Below the pieces are notes generated by a model. It did not search any database and had not been told where the DNA came from. It was given only the letters and a program-made list of their open reading frames with translations. A stretch of 14,619 bases of DNA from Thermoplasmata archaeon (lineage in GTDB: Archaea; Thermoplasmatota; Thermoplasmata; Thermoplasmatales; Thermoplasmataceae). Where the stretch lies: NCBI GenBank assembly GCA_021802165.1, contig JAKAAU010000010.1, positions 1-14,619 of the forward strand, in the 5' to 3' direction. Positions 1-6,103 of the stretch are shown one piece after another; within the stretch, counting starts at the first letter, position 1, and the number at the start of each line of letters is the position of its first letter. A program made the translations under genes and the position numbers.

Positions 1-1
1 A

Positions 2-1081
2 ATACTGGCAAACAAACTCATTGAAAATGAATACAAAAAAAATAATAAATTTCCGGAAACCATTGGATTTGTTCTCTGGTCTACCGATGCATACAGGTCA
101 GATGGGGAATTGATATCCCAGATACTCTATACAATTGGTGTAGAACCTGTGTGGCAGGAAGGGACAAAGAAGGTAAAGGATGTTAAGCCAATACCCCTGG
201 ATATCCTTAAAAGGCCCAGAATCGACGTTGTGGTAGAATCCAGTGGCATTGTAAGGGACAATCTTTTCAATATAATAGAATTAATAGATCTGGCAATAAA
301 AAAGGTATCTGAACTGGATGAAGATGATGATGTAAATTTCATTGTCAAGCACCATAAGAAATACGGGCACCTTGATAGAATATTTTCTTCGAAGCCCGGT
401 TCCTACGGTTCCGGAGTTAACAATGCAATAGAATCATCAAAATGGGAAAATGAGAATGACCTTGCGGATGTATTTACGGAATGGATGGGATATTCATATG
501 GCAAAAACAACTTTGGAAGAGAATCAAAGGATGAGCTGCTTTCAATCTCTAAGGATATAGAAACTATAATACATAAAAGGGAAATCGATGAGATAGACAT
601 AAACGACGATTCGTGCAATTATTCCTATGCAGGCGGCTTCTATCTTATGGCGAAGAAAAGCGGCTCAAAGCCATCGCTTATGTTTGAAGACACATTTAAT
701 CCCAATAAGCCACAGGTACGGACAATGAAAGAGGAAATAGAACGTACTGCTATTGGGAAATTGTTGAATGAAAAATGGATTGAAGCACAGAAAAATTTCG
801 GCTATAGGGGCGCTACAGAAATGCTGAAAAAGATCGAGCATCTATACGGCTGGGGCGCTACTACCGGAATGGTGAACGACAACATTTTCAATAATATAGC
901 TGATAAATTTGTACTTGACAGGGAAATGAAGGAGTGGTTCAAAAAAGAAAATCCATGGGCCCTTTCAGAAATTACCTCAAGAATGATAGAGGCATATAAG
1001 CGGGATATATGGCATGCCAGCGATAGCATGAAGGAACAGCTTGAGGAAGAGTACATGGAAATAGAGGGTGAAAACGAATGA
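2..1081 (+). CDS. cobN: CobN-type cobaltochelatase large subunit, C-terminal part (5' end outside window)
   Basis: The reading frame is open from base 2, so the gene begins upstream; about 359 C-terminal residues are present out of a family length usually above 1,100. CobN/BchH/ChlH proteins are the porphyrin- or corrin-binding subunit of class I chelatases, which insert Co2+ or Mg2+ using ATP hydrolysed by partner AAA+ subunits. Family signatures visible near the left edge are PETIGFVLWSTDAYRSDGE and GVEPVW, followed by a RPRIDVVVESSGIVRDN block (about bases 217-261). A TTG at 110 could be mistaken for a start, but conserved sequence continues upstream of it. The stop (1079-1081) overlaps the next gene's ATG in ATGA, and that gene encodes the AAA+/VWA partner, so the two are translationally coupled. 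The metal (cobalt for corrinoid, less likely magnesium or nickel) cannot be decided from this fragment. Confidence 0.93.
   Translation: MLANKLIENEYKKNNKFPETIGFVLWSTDAYRSDGELISQILYTIGVEPVWQEGTKKVKDVKPIPLDILKRPRIDVVVESSGIVRDNLFNIIELIDLAIKKVSELDEDDDVNFIVKHHKKYGHLDRIFSSKPGSYGSGVNNAIESSKWENENDLADVFTEWMGYSYGKNNFGRESKDELLSISKDIETIIHKREIDEIDINDDSCNYSYAGGFYLMAKKSGSKPSLMFEDTFNPNKPQVRTMKEEIERTAIGKLLNEKWIEAQKNFGYRGATEMLKKIEHLYGWGATTGMVNDNIFNNIADKFVLDREMKEWFKKENPWALSEITSRMIEAYKRDIWHASDSMKEQLEEEYMEIEGENE
1064..1071 (+). promoter_or_regulatory. Ribosome binding site of the chelatase AAA+/VWA gene
   Basis: GAGGGTGA lies inside the end of the cobN frame, 6 nt before the ATG at 1078. It contains GGTGA, complementary to the archaeal 16S rRNA 3' end. 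It supports the 1078 start and coupled translation across the ATGA overlap. Confidence 0.7.
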
Positions 1082-2916
1082 GGACATATCCATTTCCTTT
1101 TTCTGCCATAGTCGATAACGAAGACATAAAACTCGGGCTTATTGTAAATGCAATAGATAGCAATATTGGCGGTTTACTCATAACAGGCCCAAAGGGTATA
1201 GCCAAATCAACAATGGTGCGTGCACTGTCATCCATACTTCCGGAAGTTAAGGCGGTCAAGGGATGCAGGTTCCACTGCGACCCTGATGGCGATCTGTGTG
1301 ACGAATGCCTGGAAGCCAAGAAAAAAGGAGAACTTAAAACTGAAAATATGAAGATAAGGATAATAAATCTGCCCAATAGCACCACCCTTGACCGTGTTGT
1401 CGGGTCACTTGACATATCCCATGCTATAAAAGGCGAATCTGTTCTCCGTGAAGGTTTGATAGGCGAAGCAAACAGGGGAATATTGTATATAGATGAGGTA
1501 AACCTCCTTGATGATTCTATCGTGGATTCAATACTTGATTCAGCTGCTTCCGGGATAAATATTGTTGAAAGGGAGGGGGTATCTTACACACACCCTGCCA
1601 GATTCATCCTTGTAGGCACAATGAATCCTGAAGAGGGAGAACTCAGGCCACAATTGCTTGACCGTTTTGGCATCTCTGTTGAAGGAAAAATGCCAGAATC
1701 TCCGGAAACACTTCTTGATATAGCTGATCGGGTTGAAGAATTTGACAGTGATAGGGAAAGCTTTATAGAAAAGTTCAGGGCTCCGGATCGTGAAATTCAG
1801 TTAAAGATAGTTAACGCAAGAAAACTGTTGCCTTATGTGAAGATAAAAAGGGAATACAGGGTTTTTATAGCAGATTTAGTGATCAAAAATTCCCTGAGCA
1901 ACAGGGCCATGATAAGCACTGTAAAAACTGCAAAGGCAATAGCTGCATATTATGGAAGAACAGAAGTCAATGAAGATGATCTGAAGAAGGCACTGCAATT
2001 TGCCCTTAACCACAGGATGAAGGAAAAAGGGAAGAGCAGGCCAGATTATAATTTTAATGACCCGGGCAATAATGGAGATAACACAGATGATAACCAGGAA
2101 CAGGATTCTGCCAGCAATCAGTCCACTCCCACGGATCAAAAGAATCATGAAGCAGGGAGAAATGGAGAGGAGAAGCAGCAGAAGCAGAAGGAAAACAGGG
2201 AAAGCACAGTCCATAATCTTGAAGTAAATCCCGGCAAAAAAATAGAAACAAAAAAATCAGGGCGTAGCGGAAGAGCAAAGCAATTCAGGCATAGAGGCAG
2301 GAAATCAGGAACCTACATGGATATAAGGCATTCACTTCTGAATACATGGAGTTCGGGCTTCAGAATGATAAATGAGAAAACCATTGTTATGAAAGATTCC
2401 TACTCAAAAGGCTCAATTCCATTTATAATAGCCATAGACTCGAGCAGGTCAATGAATTTCAGTTCAAGAATTGAAATCGCCAGAGAATTTTCAGATATGC
2501 TGCTCAAAAAATTGTATATTATGAGAAGCAGAGTTGCACTTATAAAATTTGCAGGCGAGCGATCGGAAGTATTAATGAATTTTTCAAGGAATTTTACGGC
2601 GTTGAAAAACATTATCGATAATATTTCCAGTGGCGGAAAGACCCCACTGTACGATGCCCTTGAGAATATATATAAATTATCTTCGTATGAAAAATTAAAA
2701 ACGGTATCACTTCTGGTAACGGACGGAAGGGGAAATGTGTTTCCAGGAAATGCAAGGGAAAACCTGATGGAAATATCTAAGAAAATTAAGCCATTGTCAA
2801 GTATGTACATAATCGATAAAAATGACAATAAATTTCTTCCAACATATAACGGTATAATATCATCATACGCAGGGGCAAAAATAATAAATAATATAGAAAA
2901 TATAAAAATAAATTAA
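1078..2916 (+). CDS. Chelatase AAA+ ATPase / von Willebrand A subunit (ChlI/ChlD-like, BchI/D)
   Basis: This 612-residue protein combines the motor and integrin-like parts of a class I metal chelatase. The N-terminal AAA+ domain has Walker A GPKGIAKST (37-45), a Cys cluster C63, C67, C74, C77 typical of this subfamily, Walker B ILYIDE (135-140), and the sensor/arginine-finger region MNPEEGELRPQLLDRFG (182-198). A low-complexity linker (about 322-415) is rich first in Asn/Gln/Asp/Glu and then in Lys/Arg. The C-terminal VWA domain has a complete MIDAS: DSSRS with D454, S456 and S458, then T522 and D549. With an intact ATPase and an intact MIDAS, one polypeptide may serve as both I and D subunits. 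It follows cobN with a 4-nt overlap, so the likely role is cobalt insertion into a corrin precursor. A separate ChlI elsewhere in the genome cannot be excluded. Confidence 0.92.
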   Translation: MRTYPFPFSAIVDNEDIKLGLIVNAIDSNIGGLLITGPKGIAKSTMVRALSSILPEVKAVKGCRFHCDPDGDLCDECLEAKKKGELKTENMKIRIINLPNSTTLDRVVGSLDISHAIKGESVLREGLIGEANRGILYIDEVNLLDDSIVDSILDSAASGINIVEREGVSYTHPARFILVGTMNPEEGELRPQLLDRFGISVEGKMPESPETLLDIADRVEEFDSDRESFIEKFRAPDREIQLKIVNARKLLPYVKIKREYRVFIADLVIKNSLSNRAMISTVKTAKAIAAYYGRTEVNEDDLKKALQFALNHRMKEKGKSRPDYNFNDPGNNGDNTDDNQEQDSASNQSTPTDQKNHEAGRNGEEKQQKQKENRESTVHNLEVNPGKKIETKKSGRSGRAKQFRHRGRKSGTYMDIRHSLLNTWSSGFRMINEKTIVMKDSYSKGSIPFIIAIDSSRSMNFSSRIEIAREFSDMLLKKLYIMRSRVALIKFAGERSEVLMNFSRNFTALKNIIDNISSGGKTPLYDALENIYKLSSYEKLKTVSLLVTDGRGNVFPGNARENLMEISKKIKPLSSMYIIDKNDNKFLPTYNGIISSYAGAKIINNIENIKIN

Positions 2917-4184
2917 TATTCTATGTACCCGGACGCGGAATCCTCCAGAGACATTTTCTCTGATTCTTTGGATTTGTAGATAACTCCAAGGGCAATAAGA
3001 ATAAAAATCAGGGTAAATACAGGATAAAGTACATAAGACACACTGCCAAGGAGGTCAGATGCGTATGGAGCAGGCCCTCCTATGAATGAATTGCCATACT
3101 GGTAGCTGGCTGAGTTCCCTGAATACCTTACATTCGTGGGAAAAATTTCTGAAATCATTGCACCTAAAGGTGAATAGCTGAGACCATGCGCAATTGCAAA
3201 CAGGGAAAGGAAAACTACAAAATACCCGAAGCCAACCAGGTAGATGGAAGGGAATAAAACAATCAGTGCAAGTATATTGGCACCGGCTATAATTGCCCTT
3301 CTTCCACGTTTATCCGACAACTGCCCGCCTACAAATACAAAAATTACGTCAATGATCCCAAATAATGCAGTACCTATCAGCCCATCAAAAACCGATATCT
3401 TATTCAGTGATTCGAAGAGAACAGGAAGAAGTGATATTGCAAAGTAGAAAAAGTTGCCGGAGGAACCTGCAAGTAGTGTACCTGCAATTATCTTCTTCCA
3501 GTGTCTGGTAAACAACTCTTTCTCGGGCGATTTTAGAATCCTGTTCTTCTTTTTTTCCGCTTCGAATACCGGCGTCTCTTTGACCTTCAGTCTTATAAAT
3601 ACTCCGATAACAACTATAACAAAACTGGCCACAAATGGAATTCTCCACCCGATTGAATACATAAAAGAATGTGGTGTGTATGCAACAAGTGGCAGGAATA
3701 TTGCTGTTCCCAGGAGTAAACCTATACCAACTGTTGACTGGACAAAGGAAGAGTAGAATCCTCTTCTCTTCTTGAATGTTTCAAGTGTAAGAAGCATAGC
3801 TCCACCCCATTCGCCACCCAATCCAAATCCTAATACCAATCTTAGAATAACAAGCAATACTATGGCAAATACACCTATGCTCGCCTCAGAAGGAATCAAT
3901 CCGGTAAGCCCGGTGGATATTCCTGATATCAACAGTGTTAACAAAAGTATCTTTTTTCTTCCAAGCCTGTCTCCGAAATGTCCGAATACATATGCACCCA
4001 CTGGCCTTGTAACAAATCCAAGTGCAAATGTGAGGAGTGTTAGCAGAACTCCTTCGGCCACAGTCACATGGGGGTAAAATGTATGTGCTATGTATATGGC
4101 TCCGGATGAAAAAATAAAAATACCGTACCATTCTATTATTGTGCCAATCATCGATGCTGCGATAACATCAGTTTTCTCACTCAT
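2913..4184 (-). CDS. MFS transporter, metabolite:H+ symporter (MHS)-like
   Basis: This is a 423-residue, 12-helix integral membrane protein of the major facilitator superfamily. The MHS-type N-terminus reads IGTIIEWYGIFIF (13-25). The loop 2-3 signature GHFGDRLGRKK (68-78) follows the FVTRPVGAYVFG stretch characteristic of the sugar/metabolite:H+ symporters (ProP, KgtP, ShiA relatives). A second half-motif, GGQLSDKRGRR, lies between the later helices. Members import organic acids, amino acids or osmolytes with protons, which would suit an acidophile with a large inward proton gradient; the substrate here is unknown. In many MHS proteins the first-helix motif is EWYDF; here the Asp is Gly (residue 21). 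The gene is convergent with the chelatase gene and their stop codons overlap (2913-2916). There is no Shine-Dalgarno before the ATG, and a TATA box sits about 24 nt upstream, so the transcript is probably leaderless. Confidence 0.9.
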   Translation of the reverse strand: MSEKTDVIAASMIGTIIEWYGIFIFSSGAIYIAHTFYPHVTVAEGVLLTLLTFALGFVTRPVGAYVFGHFGDRLGRKKILLLTLLISGISTGLTGLIPSEASIGVFAIVLLVILRLVLGFGLGGEWGGAMLLTLETFKKRRGFYSSFVQSTVGIGLLLGTAIFLPLVAYTPHSFMYSIGWRIPFVASFVIVVIGVFIRLKVKETPVFEAEKKKNRILKSPEKELFTRHWKKIIAGTLLAGSSGNFFYFAISLLPVLFESLNKISVFDGLIGTALFGIIDVIFVFVGGQLSDKRGRRAIIAGANILALIVLFPSIYLVGFGYFVVFLSLFAIAHGLSYSPLGAMISEIFPTNVRYSGNSASYQYGNSFIGGPAPYASDLLGSVSYVLYPVFTLIFILIALGVIYKSKESEKMSLEDSASGYIEY

Positions 4185-4203
4185 AAAGGTGGAATATCGT
4201 TAA

Positions 4204-4211
4204 GTATATAG
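4204..4211 (-). promoter_or_regulatory. TATA box of the MFS transporter gene
   Basis: On the minus strand the sequence CTATATAC is centred about 24 nt before the ATG at 4184. That places the expected transcription start at or next to the start codon, which fits a leaderless mRNA and the absence of a Shine-Dalgarno motif. Confidence 0.5.
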
Positions 4212-4624
4212 AATTTAGCATCAAAATACCATAAAATTTATATTACTACACATATATTTCCGTCATTTCGTTGATCCCGTGATAGAGATACCGGTTGAAA
4301 TATATCCAGTGGTTAGACATTAAATAAATTGGAATATAATGCTTCCTATTTATTAGTACCACTTACATTTTTATTCCCTGGATATGACCTATTTTAAATT
4401 TCCATATAATTTCTATGGTCACTTTATTTATTTCACCAATGGCAACTGTCAATCCTGATTTCAAACTATCTTTGTAACCCTGTGTTGAAGAATTGTGCAG
4501 CTGGAGTTTTAACATGAATAAATGGCAATTCCATAGACCCATGTTAGTGTAGTTCATAAAAGCAATTATTTGTTTTAATATGCATATTTTTTGAAATTCC
4601 TTAATGTTCATGTTTTCTAATGCT

Positions 4625-4637
4625 AAATATTTATATT
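4625..4637 (+). promoter_or_regulatory. Promoter (TATA box) of the rpl7ae-infB operon
   Basis: AAATATTTATATT is centred about 46 nt before the rpl7ae ATG. With the usual archaeal spacing, transcription would start near 4655, giving a short leader of about 20 nt that contains the strong Shine-Dalgarno. A second AT-rich element (4643-4650, TTATAATA) is too close to the RBS to be the main TATA box. The element is nearly palindromic and could in principle also fire leftwards. Confidence 0.5.
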
Positions 4638-4662
4638 GCAGTTTATAATACCTTGCAGAAGT

Positions 4663-4670
4663 GAAGGAGG
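4663..4670 (+). promoter_or_regulatory. Strong ribosome binding site of rpl7ae
   Basis: GAAGGAGG lies 6 nt before the ATG at 4677. The GGAGG core pairs with the anti-Shine-Dalgarno sequence and fixes the rpl7ae start. Confidence 0.75.
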
Positions 4671-4676
4671 ATTATC

Positions 4677-5258
4677 ATGGAAAACAGTTATGTAAAGTTT
4701 GAAGCTCCCGAATCGTTAGTCAAAGATGCATTGGATTTTGTAGAAAATTCCTACAGATCTGGCAAGATTAAGAAAGGGACAAATGAAGTAGTTAAGTCTA
4801 TTGAGAGAGGAGAAGCAAAGGTAGTTGTAATAGCAGAGGATGTTTCACCCCCTGAAGTTGTTTTTTACATACCGGTCCTTTGTGAGGAAAGGAAAGTCCC
4901 GTATACATATGTAAAAAATAAGAGTGACCTTGGACTGAAAGTTGGTATTGCATCTGCAGCATCAATAGCAGTGGTTGATTTCGGCAAAAATGAGGATGCA
5001 TATAAGGAACTTATATCATCAATAGAAAATGCAAAAGCTGGAAAGGAAGAAAAGAAGAAACCTGCAGCCAAGTCAGAGAAACCAAAAGAGGAAGCAGTTG
5101 AAGCTGAGGCTGCAGAAGCACCTGAAGCAGAAAAAGAAGCCAAGAAGGAAGCAAAAAAGGAGCCAAAGAAAGCAAAAACTTCTGAATCAAAGGAAACAAA
5201 GAAAGCCCCTAAAAAGACTACAAAGAAGAAAGAAGATTCAGAAGAAGATAAAGAGTGA
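4677..5258 (+). CDS. rpl7ae: 50S ribosomal protein L7Ae with charged C-terminal tail
   Basis: L7Ae binds kink-turn RNA in 23S rRNA and, in archaea, in C/D and H/ACA guide RNPs and RNase P. Residues 1-121 form the complete L7Ae/L30e-fold domain. The RNA-binding segment is KKGTNEVVKSIERG (32-45), followed by VIAEDVSPPEVVFYIPVLCE (51-70), VPYTYVKNKSDLG (74-86) and an ASAAS stretch (92-96). Archaeal L7Ae is normally about 120 residues; this one has 193. The extra residues 122-193 are almost only Lys, Glu, Ala, Ser and Pro, lack hydrophobic residues, and are probably disordered. The strong RBS sets the start. It is the first gene of the conserved archaeal cluster L7Ae-S28e-L24e-Ndk-IF2, with 6 nt to the next gene. 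The tail reads in frame to one stop, with no sign of a frameshift. Confidence 0.96.
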   Translation: MENSYVKFEAPESLVKDALDFVENSYRSGKIKKGTNEVVKSIERGEAKVVVIAEDVSPPEVVFYIPVLCEERKVPYTYVKNKSDLGLKVGIASAASIAVVDFGKNEDAYKELISSIENAKAGKEEKKKPAAKSEKPKEEAVEAEAAEAPEAEKEAKKEAKKEPKKAKTSESKETKKAPKKTTKKKEDSEEDKE

Positions 5259-5259
5259 T
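5255..5259 (+). promoter_or_regulatory. Ribosome binding site of rps28e overlapping the rpl7ae stop
   Basis: GTGAT includes the rpl7ae TGA stop and lies 5 nt before the rps28e ATG. It matches the GGTGAT part of the archaeal Shine-Dalgarno consensus and suggests reinitiation by ribosomes finishing rpl7ae. Confidence 0.5.
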
Positions 5260-5264
5260 GCATT

Positions 5265-5474
5265 ATGGCAGACGATGCAACTCCAGCTGAAGTAGTCGAA
5301 TTGATGGGAAGAACCGGGATGACCGGGGAAGCCACAACAGTAAAAGTAAGGGTACTGGATGGAAAGGACCAGGGCAGGATAATTGCCCGGAACGTTCTCG
5401 GTCCCGTTAAAGTAGGAGATATACTGATGCTCAGGGAAACAGCAAGGGAAGCAAGAAGATTATCAATAAGGTGA
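5265..5474 (+). CDS. rps28e: 30S ribosomal protein S28e
   Basis: This 69-residue protein is a small-subunit component near the mRNA exit channel, found in archaea and eukaryotes but not bacteria. Diagnostic features are a short OB-fold core ([20 protein letters not shown], 24-43), [11 protein letters not shown], and the family C-terminal signature [10 protein letters not shown]. Its length agrees with archaeal S28e (about 70). It sits 6 nt after rpl7ae, and its TGA stop is embedded in the RBS of rpl24e. This is the expected second gene of the operon. Confidence 0.97.
   Translation: MADDATPAEVVELMGRTGMTGEATTVKVRVLDGKDQGRIIARNVLGPVKVGDILMLRETAREARRLSIR
5470..5474 (+). promoter_or_regulatory. 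RBS that decides the rpl24e start
   Basis: GGTGA lies 5 nt before the ATG at 5480 and overlaps the rps28e stop (5472-5474). The upstream in-frame GTG at 5471 lies within this motif, so it would have no RBS of its own; the ATG at 5480 is preferred. Confidence 0.65.
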
Positions 5475-5479
5475 ATGAA

Positions 5480-5677
5480 ATGGAAAATAGAAAATGTATC
5501 TTTTGCGGCCATGATATTGAACCCGCATCTGGAATTATTTATATCAGGAAAGATGGAAATATAATGAATTTCTGCTCTAAAAAATGCAGGGTTAATATGA
5601 TCGACCTCAAAAGAGCTGCTAGAAATGTTAAATGGACAAACGAGTACCACCGTATCAAGGAAATGAGAAAGGCGTAA
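5480..5677 (+). CDS. rpl24e: 50S ribosomal protein L24e
   Basis: This is a zinc-ribbon protein of the large subunit. Starting at the ATG at 5480 it has 65 residues and begins [15 protein letters not shown], as is normal for the family. The zinc ligands are C6 and C9 in CIFC, and C32 and C36 in FCSKKC (numbered from this start). The basic tail contains [17 protein letters not shown], with the conserved W-T segment typical of L24e. An in-frame GTG at 5471 would add three residues (MNE) but has no RBS. It lies 5 nt downstream of the rps28e stop, whose codon forms part of its RBS, and 4 nt before ndk. Confidence 0.95.
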   Translation: MENRKCIFCGHDIEPASGIIYIRKDGNIMNFCSKKCRVNMIDLKRAARNVKWTNEYHRIKEMRKA

Positions 5678-5681
5678 TAAT

Positions 5682-6101
5682 ATGGAACGAACTTTAGTAC
5701 TCATAAAGCCAGATGGTGTAAAAAGGCATCTCATTGGGAATATTATAGAAAGATTCGAAAATAAAGGCTTGAAAATAGTTTCTTTGAAACTGATGAAAGT
5801 ATCTGATGATAAAGCCCGGCAACATTATAGCGTTCATAGTATGAAACCATTTTTTGAAGGTCTTGTATCTTATTTAACATCAGGTCCTATAGTAGCTTTA
5901 ATACTTGAAGGTGATAATGCGATAATTTCGTGCAGAAATCTCGCCGGTGCAACTGATGGTTCTGCCGCAGCCGCAGGTACCATAAGGGGCGACTTTTCAT
6001 TGAACATCGAGGAAAATATAGTTCATGCCTCCGATTCTCCAGAATCTTTTAACCACGAATATAAAATATTCTTTAATGAGAACGAGATAATGGATTATTA
6101 G
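5682..6101 (+). CDS. ndk: Nucleoside diphosphate kinase
   Basis: Ndk moves the gamma-phosphate from NTPs (mainly ATP) to NDPs through a phosphohistidine. The protein has 139 residues, at the short end of the family's 135-155. Visible signatures are the N-terminal strand TLVLIKPDGVKR (4-15) with K9, the loop H52 to F58 with KPFF, SGP (67-69), R85 and N86, GTIRGDF (99-105), and the active-site motif NIVHASDS with catalytic His115. A slightly unusual stretch, NLAGATDGSAAAAGTIRG, replaces the common N-P-rich loop but keeps the nucleotide-binding residues. It follows rpl24e by 4 nt and precedes infB by 2 nt. No strong Shine-Dalgarno is visible, so translation probably depends on coupling. Confidence 0.97.
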   Translation: MERTLVLIKPDGVKRHLIGNIIERFENKGLKIVSLKLMKVSDDKARQHYSVHSMKPFFEGLVSYLTSGPIVALILEGDNAIISCRNLAGATDGSAAAAGTIRGDFSLNIEENIVHASDSPESFNHEYKIFFNENEIMDY

Positions 6102-6103
6102 GT

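Larger units (their letters stand above)
4185..4676. other. Intergenic region between MFS transporter and rpl7ae
   Basis: This 492-nt stretch is AT-rich and separates two divergently transcribed genes. The left end holds the MFS promoter and the right end the ribosomal-operon promoter and RBS. The middle has no recognisable gene. An 82-codon ORF on the minus strand (4611 to 4363) has no Shine-Dalgarno, no motif I recognise and an unremarkable composition with several Cys and Met. It could be a small gene, a decayed remnant or chance. I see no tRNA, no convincing structured RNA and no terminal inverted repeats of an insertion sequence. Confidence 0.6.

Noticed and set aside
110..1081. Treating the first gene as a complete 323-residue protein starting at TTG 110
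   Set aside because: The frame is open to base 2, and conserved CobN sequence lies upstream of that TTG.
3454..4077. Plus-strand ORFs of about 100 codons opposite the MFS gene
   Set aside because: They are shadows of the transporter's codons, with no family resemblance and no RBS.
4240..4330. Possible C/D-box guide RNA or tRNA remnant (GTGATAG-like segment)
   Set aside because: No matching D box, no terminal stem and no T-loop sequence; the match is too short to support.
4655..4676. Kink-turn in the rpl7ae leader for L7Ae autoregulation, as described in Sulfolobus
   Set aside because: The leader is only about 20 nt and I could not draw a convincing stem with tandem G-A pairs; the purines are explained by the Shine-Dalgarno.
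4865..5734. A 289-codon ORF on the minus strand across rpl7ae, rps28e and rpl24e
   Set aside because: It is antisense to three certain ribosomal protein genes. Its length comes from the stop-poor complement of the Lys/Glu-rich tail, its Ser/Phe-rich product has no motif, and it has no plausible promoter or RBS.
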